NCBI GenBank assembly: GCA_046330415.1
Contig: JAXLSW010000025.1
Coordinates: 8,764 to 72,763 of the forward strand
Reading direction: 5' to 3'
From: RHKX01 sp046330415
GTDB lineage: Bacteria; Actinomycetota; Thermoleophilia; Solirubrobacterales; 70-9
DNA: 64,000 nucleotides
The notes below the pieces were generated by a model, which made no database searches, had not been told where the DNA came from, and was given only the letters and a program-made list of their open reading frames with translations. Shown piece after piece: positions 7,802-20,880 of the stretch. Positions within the stretch are counted from its first letter, which is position 1. The number at the start of each line of letters is the position of its first letter. Made by a program: the position numbers and the translations under genes.

Positions 7802-9529
7802 GTGAGAACTCGTCGTCCTTTCCTCGCCCTCGTGGCAGCGACGCTGACGCTCGCCCTCGCGCCTTCGGCTGCCCACGCTGACGCACGCCTCTTCATCACC
7901 GACGACGGCGGCAACCGGACCGCCGCCCTCGACGTCTCCGCGTCGGGAGCGCTCACCGCGGTCGCCGGCTCACCCTTCGGCGGCCATGACGGCCCCGCCG
8001 GGATCGCCCTCACCCCGGATGGCAAGTACGCCTACGTCGGCAACTTCGACGACGGGACCGTGACCGCCTACTCAGTCTTCGCCAACGGTGCGCTCGTCGA
8101 GGTCTCGGGCTCTCCCTATCCAGCTGGCGCCGGCGTGATCGGCGTGGCCGTGTCCCCCGACGGGAAGTTCCTGTACGCGGCCGACTACAACGGCGACGAC
8201 ATCCGCGGCTTCGCCATCGGGGCGGACGGCGGGTTGACCGCGCTGCCGGGCTCCCCCTACGCAACCGGGGGCGGACCGCTCGGGTTGGCGATCAGCCCGG
8301 ACGGTCAGCACATCTACGTCAGCAAGTACGGCACTGGCCAAGTCGCGTCGTTCACCATCGGCTCGGACGGGTCCCTGACCCCGCTCGGCTCACCGATCTC
8401 GGCCGGCAACACACCCGTCCAGGTCTCGATCACCCCCGACGGCTCCCTCCTGTACACAACCGACTTCTTCAGCAATCGGCTCTTCGGATATGCGGTGGCG
8501 GCGGACGGCACGCTGTCGGCGCTCTCAGGCTCTCCCTTCAGCTCTCCCTTGGCTCCGATCGGGACGGCGATCTCGCCCGACGGCAAGTACCTCCACGTCA
8601 CGGGCACCGGTGTCCTCAGGACCTACGCGATCGGCGCGGGCGGGGGCCTCACCGACGTCCCCGGCTCACCCTTGGCGGTCGCTCAGAACGTCGAGTCTCC
8701 GGCCGTTTCGCCGGACGGGCGGTTCGTCTACTCGTCGACACGGCAGCCGGTCGCCACCGGCTACTCGGTCGGTCCCGACGGCTCGCTGTCGGCGCTATCG
8801 GGCTCACCCTTCGCGACCGGACTCTCCTTCTCGTACCTGCAGTCCATCGCCTTCCAGCCCGACCGGGGGCCGACGGCAGCCTTCACCTCTCCGGGCTCGT
8901 TCTCCACCGGCTCACCGGTGAGCTTCGACGCATCGAGCTCCACCGACCCCGACGGCACGATCGCCCGCTACGACTGGGATTTCGGCGACGGGACGACGCT
9001 TGCCGACGGCGGCCCGACCCCGTCGCACACCTACGCGACCGCGGGCACTTACGACGTGAAGCTCACCGTCAGCGACGACGCGGGATGCTCGACGACCATC
9101 GTCTTCACCGGCCAGACCGCCTCCTGCAACGGGAGCAGCGCCGCCACGGTCACACATTCCATCAGCGATCCGGCCCCGGTCGTCACCGACCTCGCCGTGA
9201 CGCCCAAGCGCTTCCCGGCCTCCGGGGGCGACACACCGGCCAACGGCAAGCGCCGCGGCGCCGAGATCGACCTCACCCTCAGCGAGGACGCACGGGTCCG
9301 CTTCCGGATCCGCCAGGACCCGCAGCGCCGTGACGGCGGCCCGCCGCCGCGGCGCCTGCGCAAGTTCAACCGCAACCTCGACTCCGGGGCCGGTTCGGTC
9401 CCCTTCACCGGGACGCTGGGGAAGAAGACGTTCAAGCCCGGCCGCTACGTCGTCATCGCCCGCGCGGTCGATTCGGCCAACCAGCGCTCGGAGCGGGTCA
9501 CCGCGAAGTTCGCGATCACGGCGCCGTAG
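7802..9529 (+). CDS. Secreted beta-propeller (YncE/lactonase-like) protein with a PKD domain
   Basis: 575 residues. An N-terminal signal peptide (about residues 1-26, ending SAAHADA) targets it outside the membrane. Residues about 28-355 are seven blades of a lactonase-like propeller, each with a variant of SPDGKYLYV and GSPF. A PKD domain follows (AAFTSPGS... to about residue 430, with YDWDFGDGTT and HTYATAGTYDVKLTV). The last 100 residues form another Ig-like domain with RF..R and GTLGKKTFKPGRYVV. No catalytic residues are evident, so a binding or surface role is likely. GTG start at 7802 has GGAGG ten bases upstream. Confidence 0.82.
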   Translation: MRTRRPFLALVAATLTLALAPSAAHADARLFITDDGGNRTAALDVSASGALTAVAGSPFGGHDGPAGIALTPDGKYAYVGNFDDGTVTAYSVFANGALVEVSGSPYPAGAGVIGVAVSPDGKFLYAADYNGDDIRGFAIGADGGLTALPGSPYATGGGPLGLAISPDGQHIYVSKYGTGQVASFTIGSDGSLTPLGSPISAGNTPVQVSITPDGSLLYTTDFFSNRLFGYAVAADGTLSALSGSPFSSPLAPIGTAISPDGKYLHVTGTGVLRTYAIGAGGGLTDVPGSPLAVAQNVESPAVSPDGRFVYSSTRQPVATGYSVGPDGSLSALSGSPFATGLSFSYLQSIAFQPDRGPTAAFTSPGSFSTGSPVSFDASSSTDPDGTIARYDWDFGDGTTLADGGPTPSHTYATAGTYDVKLTVSDDAGCSTTIVFTGQTASCNGSSAATVTHSISDPAPVVTDLAVTPKRFPASGGDTPANGKRRGAEIDLTLSEDARVRFRIRQDPQRRDGGPPPRRLRKFNRNLDSGAGSVPFTGTLGKKTFKPGRYVVIARAVDSANQRSERVTAKFAITAP

Positions 9530-9532
9530 GGC

Positions 9533-9558
9533 GGCCGCGGCCGGTCGCGAGCGCGGCC
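9533..9558 (+). terminator. Possible hairpin terminator after the propeller gene
   Basis: GGCCGCG (9533-9539) pairs with CGCGGCC (9552-9558) around a 12-base loop, just after the stop at 9529. There is no T-run, so it could be a rho-dependent site or chance pairing in GC-rich DNA. Confidence 0.3.
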
Positions 9559-9575
9559 TCTGTACAAGTAGCGGC

Positions 9576-13031
<3,456 letters not shown>

Positions 13032-13076
13032 GGGCCACCTTGGAGTCGAAGTGGGGGACCGGACGCTCCGCATCGC

Positions 13077-13082
13077 TAGAGT
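13077..13082 (+). promoter_or_regulatory. -10 element (TAGAGT) upstream of the parvulin gene
   Basis: TAGAGT sits nine bases before the GTG at 13092 with no ribosome-binding site. The same hexamer precedes pdxH and, on the other strand, the gene starting at 25992. Confidence 0.5.
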
Positions 13083-13091
13083 TCCGCGACC

Positions 13092-14486
13092 GTGAGGAAC
13101 GCATCCCGCCGAACCAAGGTCCGGGTCGCCGTCGCGCTTGCGATCGCGATCATCGTCGCGCTGGTCGTCACGGCCACCACAACGGGCTTCAGCGATCCCG
13201 CTGTCCCCAGCGGCGACGTCGCCACCGTCGACGGTGTCGACAACGGCACCATCAGCCAGGAGGACTTCGACGCGGCGATGAAGGAGGGCGCGCAGTCGCT
13301 CGGCCTGCAGAAGGTCCCGGCGCCCGACGACGACCAGTACGCGCAGCTCGTCGGCCAGGTCATGCAGGGCCTCGTCCTGCCGATCTGGGTCCGCGGCGAG
13401 GCCGAGGAGCGCGGCATCACAGTCGACGACGACGACGTCCAGGACGAGTACGAGGCGCAGAAGAAGCAGGCCGGGATCAAGAACCAGGAGGACCTGGAGA
13501 AGATCCTCAAGCAGCAGAACCTGACCGAGGAGGAGGTCCTCGACGGGATCCGCGATCAGCTCCTGCAGCAGAAGCTCCTCGCCGAGGCCGCTCCGGGCTC
13601 GCAGTCGCTTCCCGACGATCTCGCCCAGCTGACGCCCGAGGAGCAGACCGAGAAGCTCGCCGACCACTACGGGGTCAGCGACCACGACGTGCAGGCCTAC
13701 TACGACACGGCGAAGGACAAGCCGGTCGCCGAGGGCGGCTTCACGACGCCTCCGACCCGCACCGCGCGCGTGATCCTCAACACCTCAGAGGACAAGATCA
13801 ACGCCGCCAAGGAGGAGCTGGAGAAGGGCGACCTCTCCGACGAGACCTGGAAGAAGGTGGCCAAGAAGTACTCGCAGGACCAGACCTCGAACGCGAACGG
13901 CGGCGAGCTGCCGCAGCCGGTCGAGCAGGGCTCGGCGACGCCCTCGCCCTACGAGGACCAGATCTTCGATGCTCAGGTCAACGAGCTCGTCGGCCCGATC
14001 GACACCGGCGATCGCGGCTTCCTGCTACTCGAGGTGACCAAGGACACCCCTGGCAAGACCCAGCCGCTGGATGACCAGCTCAAGCAGCAGATCACCGCGG
14101 CGATCGTCAACAACCGCCAGCAGCAGGTCTTCTACGACTTCCAGAAGAGCTTCTTCGAGAAGTGGACCGCCCGCACCTACTGCACCTCCGCCGCCGATTC
14201 CGAGTTCTGCTCCGGCTACGAGGCGCCGGAGACCGAGCCCGCTGAGGGCGAGCCCGAGCCGCCGCCGGTGCAGTCGACGCAGCCGATCGAGCCCGGCACC
14301 TCCGAGATCCCGCTGAGCTTCCCGAGCGGCTATCAGCCCACCCAGGGCACGCTGCCGCAGGGTCCGGGCGCCGGGGTCCAGCTCCCGGCAACCGACGCGA
14401 CCACCCTGCCGGCCGGCGCGACGACGATCCCGAGCGGCGCGACCGGTGCCACCGGGACGACGACGCCGCCGACCACGACCCCGTAG
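13092..14486 (+). CDS. Membrane-anchored parvulin-type peptidyl-prolyl isomerase (SurA/PrsA-like)
   Basis: Extracytoplasmic foldase catalysing cis-trans isomerisation at prolines of exported proteins. 464 residues. A single N-terminal membrane segment (about residues 10-30, VAVALAIAIIVALVVTATTT) anchors it. A SurA_N-like helical chaperone region (about 50-190) follows, with ISQEDFDAAMKE. The parvulin domain runs from about 215 to 330 (TRTARVILNTSEDKI, KKYSQDQTSNANGGEL, RGFLLLEVTKD). The last 90 residues are a Pro/Thr/Gly-rich low-complexity tail, unusual for the family and perhaps wall-spanning. It abuts mazG with one shared base. Confidence 0.85.
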   Translation: MRNASRRTKVRVAVALAIAIIVALVVTATTTGFSDPAVPSGDVATVDGVDNGTISQEDFDAAMKEGAQSLGLQKVPAPDDDQYAQLVGQVMQGLVLPIWVRGEAEERGITVDDDDVQDEYEAQKKQAGIKNQEDLEKILKQQNLTEEEVLDGIRDQLLQQKLLAEAAPGSQSLPDDLAQLTPEEQTEKLADHYGVSDHDVQAYYDTAKDKPVAEGGFTTPPTRTARVILNTSEDKINAAKEELEKGDLSDETWKKVAKKYSQDQTSNANGGELPQPVEQGSATPSPYEDQIFDAQVNELVGPIDTGDRGFLLLEVTKDTPGKTQPLDDQLKQQITAAIVNNRQQQVFYDFQKSFFEKWTARTYCTSAADSEFCSGYEAPETEPAEGEPEPPPVQSTQPIEPGTSEIPLSFPSGYQPTQGTLPQGPGAGVQLPATDATTLPAGATTIPSGATGATGTTTPPTTTP

Positions 14487-15244
14487 TGGGGGAGGGGGAC
14501 GCCGAGCGCGCCCGCCCGGGCGGCGAGGCCGTTGCCCGGCTCGACGAGATCACGCGCCGCCTGCGGCGGGAGTGCCCCTGGGACCGGGTCCAGGACGAGC
14601 GCTCGATCGTCCCGCACACCGTCGAGGAGTCCTACGAGCTCGCCGACGCGGCTGCCTCCGGGGACGACGCGAAGCTGCTCGACGAGCTCGGTGACGTCCT
14701 CTTCCAGGTCCACTTCCTCTCGCTGCTGCTCGAGGAGCGGGGCGCCGGGACCCTCGCCGATGTGGCCGACGGCACGCGCGAGAAGCTGATCCGCCGCCAC
14801 CCACACGTCTTCGGCGACGTCGAGGCGAGCGACGCGCAGGAGGTGCTCGGGAACTGGGACCGGATCAAACGCGAGCAGGAGGGCCGCGACGGACTCTTCG
14901 CCGACGTCCCAGAGAATCTGCCGGCGCTCCTGCACGCCCGCAAGCTGCAGCGCCGGGCGCTCTCGCGGGCTCCCGAGGGCGCCGAGCTGGGGACGATCGG
15001 CGCGGCGGATGGCAGCGCATCCCTGGCGCGGGTGCGGGAGCTCGCCGACCGGCTCGGTGAGCTCGAGGCCGCCGGCGCGCAGGCCGGGCCCGAGGACGAC
15101 ACGGGCCGCCGGGCCGAGGTCGACGAGGCTGTCGGCGAGCTCCTCCTCGCCGCGGTCGACGTCGCCCGTCGCCTGCGCAGCGATCCGGAGCTGGCTCTGC
15201 GCGGAGCGGCGGAGCGCTTCCGGGCGGACGTCGCCGAGTCGTGA
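14486..15244 (+). CDS. mazG: MazG-type nucleoside triphosphate pyrophosphohydrolase
   Basis: Hydrolyses (d)NTPs to monophosphates, cleaning the nucleotide pool. 252 residues with the double MazG arrangement. The first domain is well conserved: CPWDRVQDERSIVPHTVEESYELADA, then LLDELGDVLFQVHFL, holding the metal-binding EExxD-type Glu and Asp residues. The second domain (about 140-250) is weaker but keeps DEAVGELLLAAVDVARRL. GTG start at 14486 shares one base with the upstream stop, so it probably depends on the parvulin transcript. mazG and eno are frequent neighbours in actinobacteria. Confidence 0.92.
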   Translation: MGEGDAERARPGGEAVARLDEITRRLRRECPWDRVQDERSIVPHTVEESYELADAAASGDDAKLLDELGDVLFQVHFLSLLLEERGAGTLADVADGTREKLIRRHPHVFGDVEASDAQEVLGNWDRIKREQEGRDGLFADVPENLPALLHARKLQRRALSRAPEGAELGTIGAADGSASLARVRELADRLGELEAAGAQAGPEDDTGRRAEVDEAVGELLLAAVDVARRLRSDPELALRGAAERFRADVAES

Positions 15245-15260
15245 TTGACTGCGCGGCCCT

Positions 15261-16571
<1,311 letters not shown>

Positions 16572-16596
16572 CTCGCTGTTCCGCTAGTGGCGGGGC

Positions 16597-16673
16597 GGCA
16601 CGGGGGAGGCGTGCCATCGGGCCGGGGTTTCGCCCGGGGCCTTGGGAGGCCCGCCGGCCACCGCCCTTGGTGG
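16597..16673. terminator. Hairpin cluster between convergent eno and plsC-like genes
   Basis: Four compact hairpins lie in the gap: GGCACG/CGTGCC (16597-16615, loop GGGGAGG), CCGGG/CCCGG (16622-16637), GGCC/GGCC (16638-16651, loop TTGGGA) and CCACC/GGTGG (16658-16673). They overlap partly, so not all form together. Position suggests a two-way terminator; no T-run is present. The rest of 16572-16767 holds nothing I recognise. Confidence 0.45.
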
Positions 16674-16767
16674 AGCTGAGGGCGTCGGCCTGGCTCTTTC
16701 TTTGCCGAGTGGCAGGAATCGGCGGTTTGGTCGCCGGAATAGACCACTCGGTGCTTCGATTCGCGGT

Positions 16768-17424
16768 TCAGCCCCCGAGCTCGGCGTACAGGCCCCGGAC
16801 CCGGTCGAAGATCTCCTCGGCGGCCTCCTGCTGGCGCTCACGTGAAGCGTCCGGCTCCACCGGGAACGTGAGCGGCTCGCCGTAGGCGACATTGATCTGG
16901 GGGAAGTGGCCACGCCGCCAGCCACGGACCTCGGCCGAGCCGTGGATCGCGGCCGCGACGACGGGCGCGCCCGTTTCGAGCGCGATCCGGCCGACGCCGC
17001 GCCGCGGCTCGCCGAGCTCACCGCTGCGCGAGCGCCCACCCTCGGCGTAGATGCCGACGCAGCCGCCGCGCTCGAGGATCGAGGCGGCGGTGATGAACGC
17101 CTCCTGATCGTCGTAGCCGCGGCGCACCGGGAAGTGGCCCGCGTTGCGGAACAGGTAGTCGAGCGCGCGGTTCTTGCCCGGGCCGAAGAACTGGGACTTG
17201 GCCATGAACCGGATCTCGCGCCGGAGCCGGACGCCGACGAAGAAGTGGTCGAAGTTGGAGAAATGGTTTGGGGCGAGGATCATCGGCCCCTCGGCGGGGA
17301 CGTTCTCGAGCCCTGAGGCGCGAAGCCGGTACAGGAGCCGCGCCGGTGGGCCCATCACGACCCGCACCGCCGGATAGGTCCACCCGGGCTCGTGGGTGCG
17401 GGCGTACTCGTGGACGCGATCCAT
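16768..17424 (-). CDS. 1-acyl-sn-glycerol-3-phosphate acyltransferase (PlsC) family
   Basis: Transfers an acyl group to a lysophospholipid-type acceptor at the membrane. 218 residues from the ATG at 17424. Acyltransferase block I is LAPNHFSNFDHFF (H-x4-D catalytic pair); block II MAKSQFFGPGKNRALDYLFRNAG; block III GGCVGIYAEGGRSRSGEL, where EGGRS replaces the common EGTRS; block IV GAPVVAAAIHG. The open frame extends 200 codons further upstream but crosses the divergent FtsB-like gene and is a shadow. GGAGG lies only two bases from the ATG, so the exact start is uncertain. Acceptor is unknown; its neighbours suggest envelope lipid or glycan work. Confidence 0.83.
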   Translation of the reverse strand: MDRVHEYARTHEPGWTYPAVRVVMGPPARLLYRLRASGLENVPAEGPMILAPNHFSNFDHFFVGVRLRREIRFMAKSQFFGPGKNRALDYLFRNAGHFPVRRGYDDQEAFITAASILERGGCVGIYAEGGRSRSGELGEPRRGVGRIALETGAPVVAAAIHGSAEVRGWRRGHFPQINVAYGEPLTFPVEPDASRERQQEAAEEIFDRVRGLYAELGG

Positions 17425-17601
17425 CGCCTCCGCCGGCCGTTCGTCGCGGTAGACCTGCGGCCGCAGGTCACCTCCGACTCCCTGCGACGGCGCCCATCCA
17501 CCAACCGGGGTGCCGAGCAACCCGGACCACCGATGTCGCTGTTCTGCGATGCTTGCCGGCTCGGGGAAGGGCTCGCGCGCTCGGCGTCGAAGCGGGCCTC
17601 G

Positions 17602-17943
17602 ATGGCCACCGCAACGGCTCGCCCCCGCTACCGCGCTCGCGTCGCACCGCGTCGCTCCAGCCGCCTCTCGGGGGTCCGTTGGGACCGGATCGGCCGCGTG
17701 GCCCTGGTGCTCGTCCTGATCGCGGTCGGCCTCTCCTACATCTCGCCGGCCATGAACCTCTTCTCGGCTTGGCGCGAGTCCAACGACGCGCAGGCGAGGT
17801 TGGGCGAGCTCAAGGCCGAGAACGAGTCGCTCATGAGGCGGGCCGAGACCTTGAAGCACCCCGCCGCCGAGACGACCGAGGCACGGAAGCTCGGCCTGAT
17901 CGGTCCCGGCGAGCAGGCCTTCGTCGTCGACGGCCTCAAGTAG
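17602..17943 (+). CDS. FtsB/DivIC-like septum formation initiator family protein
   Basis: Probable division-septum protein. 113 residues from the ATG at 17602: a basic cytoplasmic N-terminus, one membrane helix (VALVLVLIAVGLSYISPAM, about residues 32-50), then a coiled-coil (ESNDAQARLGELKAENESLMRRAETL) and a short extracytoplasmic end ARKLGLIGPGEQAFVVDG, the typical FtsB C-terminal pattern. The frame is open further upstream and another ATG lies about 24 codons earlier, so the start is not certain. Many actinobacteria have this gene next to eno; here a divergent plsC-like gene intervenes. Confidence 0.8.
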   Translation: MATATARPRYRARVAPRRSSRLSGVRWDRIGRVALVLVLIAVGLSYISPAMNLFSAWRESNDAQARLGELKAENESLMRRAETLKHPAAETTEARKLGLIGPGEQAFVVDGLK

Positions 17944-18038
17944 CCTCGGCGAACCTCTAGAATCCGGCACCCGCGGTTGGCCCGCGCATCCGTCGGCGAC
18001 GGGTAGCGTCCACCTCTCAGCGCCCGCGCCACACACCT

Positions 18039-18998
18039 ATGAGCATCGGACTCGAAACCGAGGCCCAGCCGACCGCCGGGCCCAAAGCCGGATCGCCGGA
18101 GCCGGTGCCGATCCTGTTCGTCGGTGGGACCGGCCGCTCCGGTACCCACGTCGTCTCCAAGATCCTCGGCAACCACTCGAGCTACCGCAAGGTCCCCAAC
18201 GAGGTCCGCTTCCACACCGACCCCGGCGGATACCCCGACGTCCTCGCCGGCCGGACCGGCCCCGACCTCTTCGCCTACCGGCTCCGCCACCACTGGTACC
18301 GGAACTTCGAAGCCCGCCGCTTCACCTTCCGCGGGTTTCACAACTACGTTCCGAGGGCGCGCCTGGACGCGGCGATCGCTTCGTTCCTCCGCCGGTTCCA
18401 CTCCGACGAGCCGGAGGCTGCGCTGCGCCAGCTCTTCTTCGACCTCCTGTGGCCGCTTGCGACGGAGTGGTCGAAGTCGGGGCTGATCGAGCAGAGCTGC
18501 GACACCGTCGCCGAGGCCGCGACTCTGGGCGAGCTGTTCCCGGAGGCTCGCTTCGTCCACGTCGTCCGCGACGGCCGCGACGTCGCCGCCTCGCGGGTCG
18601 GGCAGGCTCGCTGGCTCTCCTACCCGCGGACGATGGACCAGGGCCTCGAATGGTGGGAGGGGCGGATCCGCCGCATCGACGAGGGTGTCCGCGCCGTCGG
18701 CTTGGGTCGCGTCCACGCGGTGAGCCTGGACGATCTCGTCAGCGACGACGGCCGCCGCCGCACCTACTCCGATCTGCGCCGCTTCGCCGGGCTCCCCGCC
18801 GAGCGCGACATGCTCGACTACTTCAAGGGCAGGGTGAAGGTCCGAAACGCGCACACCGAGCGCTGGCGTGACGCCGTTCCCGCGCGGCGGCAGGACGAGG
18901 TCGACGAGCGCTACGAGCGCATCCTCGAGGGTCTCGAGCGCGACGGCGTCCACGGCGCCGCGCTGCTCCGCAGGACCCGGGAGAGGAGCGCCCGATGA
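18039..18998 (+). CDS. Sulfotransferase family protein (first of a tandem trio)
   Basis: Expected to transfer sulfate from PAPS to a hydroxyl on a carbohydrate or lipid. 319 residues. The 5'-phosphosulfate loop is ILFVGGTGRSGTHVVSKIL (about residues 27-45) and the 3'-phosphate site is HVVRDGRDVAASR (about 170-182), followed by RTMDQGLEWWEGRIRRI. No signal peptide or membrane helix, so cytoplasmic. ATG at 18039 follows TAGAAT at 17958-17963 by about 75 bases, a likely promoter for the whole glycan cluster. The stop overlaps the next start (ATGA). Acceptor is unknown. Confidence 0.82.
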   Translation: MSIGLETEAQPTAGPKAGSPEPVPILFVGGTGRSGTHVVSKILGNHSSYRKVPNEVRFHTDPGGYPDVLAGRTGPDLFAYRLRHHWYRNFEARRFTFRGFHNYVPRARLDAAIASFLRRFHSDEPEAALRQLFFDLLWPLATEWSKSGLIEQSCDTVAEAATLGELFPEARFVHVVRDGRDVAASRVGQARWLSYPRTMDQGLEWWEGRIRRIDEGVRAVGLGRVHAVSLDDLVSDDGRRRTYSDLRRFAGLPAERDMLDYFKGRVKVRNAHTERWRDAVPARRQDEVDERYERILEGLERDGVHGAALLRRTRERSAR

Positions 18999-19957
18999 GC
19001 GAGGCCGTGGAGCTGAAGCGCCCGGAGCACCCCCAGCTCCTCTTCATCGGCGGCACCGGGCGCTCCGGCACGCACGTCTTCTCGCAGCTCCTGGCGAACC
19101 ACTCGCGATACGCGCGGGTGCCGATCGAGGCGCGCTTCCACGTCAATCCGCAGGGCTTCCCCGACCTGCTCGCCGGCGAGGTCTCGCCCGACCAGTTCGT
19201 GCGCAAGCTCCAGCGCTTCTGGTGGAAGCGCATCCGCGCCGGAGAAGTCGCGCCGGTGCTGGCTCGGCGGATCGCCTTCGGGCGCAAGGTCCGCGGCCTG
19301 CACAAGGTGGTTGAGCGCGACCGCTTCGATGCCGCGGTCGCCGACTTCGAGCGCACCCAGGGCGTGGATCTCGATCTCGCCTGCCGCAACCTGTTCCTCG
19401 ACCTGCTGTGGCCGATCGCCGAGGAGGCGGGCAAGCCCGGCCTGATCGAGATGAGCTGCTTCACGGTCGCCGAGAGCCCGACGCTGGTCCGGCTCTTCCC
19501 CGAGGCGAAGATCCTGCACACGGTTCGCGACGGCCGCGATGCCGGCTCCTCCAAGGTCTCCAAGCGCCAGAAGCGCAGCCATCCCCGCGACGGCTCCGAG
19601 GGGCTGCGCTGGTGGGAGGGTCGCCTGCGCAAGATCGAGGCGGGGGTCCGCGAGCTGCCGCCCGGAAAGCTCCACACGGTCAGCCTCGACGAGATCGTCG
19701 CCGGCGACCGCGAGGCGGTCTACGCGGGGTTGCTCGACTTCCTCGAGCTCGATGACGAGCCGGCGATGCGCGGTTTCTTCGACGAGGAGATGAGCGCGAC
19801 GAACGCGCACAAGGAGCGCTGGCGCGAGGGACTCAGCAAGGACGCCCAGAAGGCGCTGGTCCGCGACTACGAGCGGACGCTCGAGCGGCTCGAGCGGGAA
19901 GGGTTCCACTGCGCGCCGCAGCTCCGGCGCGCGTACGAGCACGCTCCCGCCGCTTGA
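18995..19957 (+). CDS. Sulfotransferase family protein (second of a tandem trio)
   Basis: Paralogue of its neighbours, 320 residues. PAPS loop LLFIGGTGRSGTHVFSQLL near residue 16; 3'-phosphate site LHTVRDGRDAGSSKVS near 172; then SEGLRWWEGRLRKIEAG aligned with the same spot in the other two. Starts on the ATG overlapping the upstream stop and ends in a TTGA overlap with the third copy, so translation is coupled through all three. The conserved ends (RYERTLERLEREG-like) show tandem duplication; differing middles suggest different acceptors or positions. Cytoplasmic. Confidence 0.82.
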   Translation: MSEAVELKRPEHPQLLFIGGTGRSGTHVFSQLLANHSRYARVPIEARFHVNPQGFPDLLAGEVSPDQFVRKLQRFWWKRIRAGEVAPVLARRIAFGRKVRGLHKVVERDRFDAAVADFERTQGVDLDLACRNLFLDLLWPIAEEAGKPGLIEMSCFTVAESPTLVRLFPEAKILHTVRDGRDAGSSKVSKRQKRSHPRDGSEGLRWWEGRLRKIEAGVRELPPGKLHTVSLDEIVAGDREAVYAGLLDFLELDDEPAMRGFFDEEMSATNAHKERWREGLSKDAQKALVRDYERTLERLEREGFHCAPQLRRAYEHAPAA

Positions 19958-20880
19958 ACCTCGACCCGGCAGAGCTGATCTTCATCGGCGGGACCGGCCG
20001 CTCCGGAACGCACGCCACGGCGCGTCTGCTCGGTCACCACTCGCACTTCGCGGACGTGCCCATCGAGGCCCGCTTCCATTGCAACAAGCGAGGGATGCCC
20101 GACCTGCTCGAGGGGCGGATCACGCTGCGCAGCTACCTGGAGAAGGTGCGCAGCTTCTGGTGGTACCGGATCCGCGTCGACGGGCAGCCGCGCGGGCTCT
20201 ACAACCTGCTGCGCCGGGGCGAGCTCGATGCTGCGCTCGACCGCTTCGAGGCCGGATACGGCGACGATCCCCTGCAGGCCTGCAGGGGGCTCTACCTGGA
20301 TCTGCTGGCCGGGGTCGCAGAGCGCCGCGGCAAGCCCGGCCTCGTCGAGATGTCCTCTCACAACGTGCGGGAGGCGCAGACGATCATGCGTCTGTTCCCG
20401 GAGGCGAAGATCGTCCACGCGCTCCGCGACGGCCGCGATGCCGCCTCCTCGGTGACCGGCAAGACGTGGGGCCCGCGCAAGACCGGCGCCGCGATCGGCT
20501 GGTGGGCAGACAGGCTGCGGGCGATCGAGCGCGGGATCCGTGGCAGCGAGGACGGCGCCCACTTCTCGGTGCCCGCCGACCGCTTCCGCGTCGTCATGCT
20601 CGACGAGCTCGTCGGCCCCGACCGCGAGCGCGTCTACGCGGACCTGCTGGACTTCCTCGGAGTCGAGGACGAGCCCGCGGTGCACGAGTTCTTCGAGCGG
20701 GAGATGACTCCGCAGACGGCCCACGTCGGGCGCTGGCGGCAGGGCCTTCACACCCCTTCGCGACTGCTGGTGCAGAGGCGTTACGAGCGCACCGTGGCGG
20801 CGCTCGAGCGCGAGGGCAACCACGCGGCCCCGAGCTTGCGGGCGGTGCTCGATCGCGAAGCCGCGGGTGCGCTCGCATGA
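19954..20880 (+). CDS. Sulfotransferase family protein (third of a tandem trio)
   Basis: 308 residues from a TTG start at 19954 that overlaps the previous stop. PAPS loop LIFIGGTGRSGTHATARLL near residue 10 and 3'-phosphate site VHALRDGRDAASSVTG near 155, then IGWWADRLRAIERG. The HSHFADVPIEARFHCNKRGMPDLLEG region matches the equivalent block of the second copy closely. It overlaps the glycosyltransferase start (ATGA). Together with the other sulfotransferases it probably decorates the glycan built by the downstream genes. Acceptor unknown. Confidence 0.82.
   Translation: MNLDPAELIFIGGTGRSGTHATARLLGHHSHFADVPIEARFHCNKRGMPDLLEGRITLRSYLEKVRSFWWYRIRVDGQPRGLYNLLRRGELDAALDRFEAGYGDDPLQACRGLYLDLLAGVAERRGKPGLVEMSSHNVREAQTIMRLFPEAKIVHALRDGRDAASSVTGKTWGPRKTGAAIGWWADRLRAIERGIRGSEDGAHFSVPADRFRVVMLDELVGPDRERVYADLLDFLGVEDEPAVHEFFEREMTPQTAHVGRWRQGLHTPSRLLVQRRYERTVAALEREGNHAAPSLRAVLDREAAGALA

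Noticed and set aside
20079..20876. Long N-terminal extension of the glycosyltransferase through the third sulfotransferase gene
   Set aside because: The extension is an antisense-like low-complexity translation of the sulfotransferase in another frame; the ATG at 20877 overlaps the sulfotransferase stop as ATGA.
18039..20880. Three tandem sulfotransferase genes as an assembly duplication
   Set aside because: The copies differ strongly outside the PAPS motifs and each has its own overlapping start and stop, so they are real diverged paralogues.
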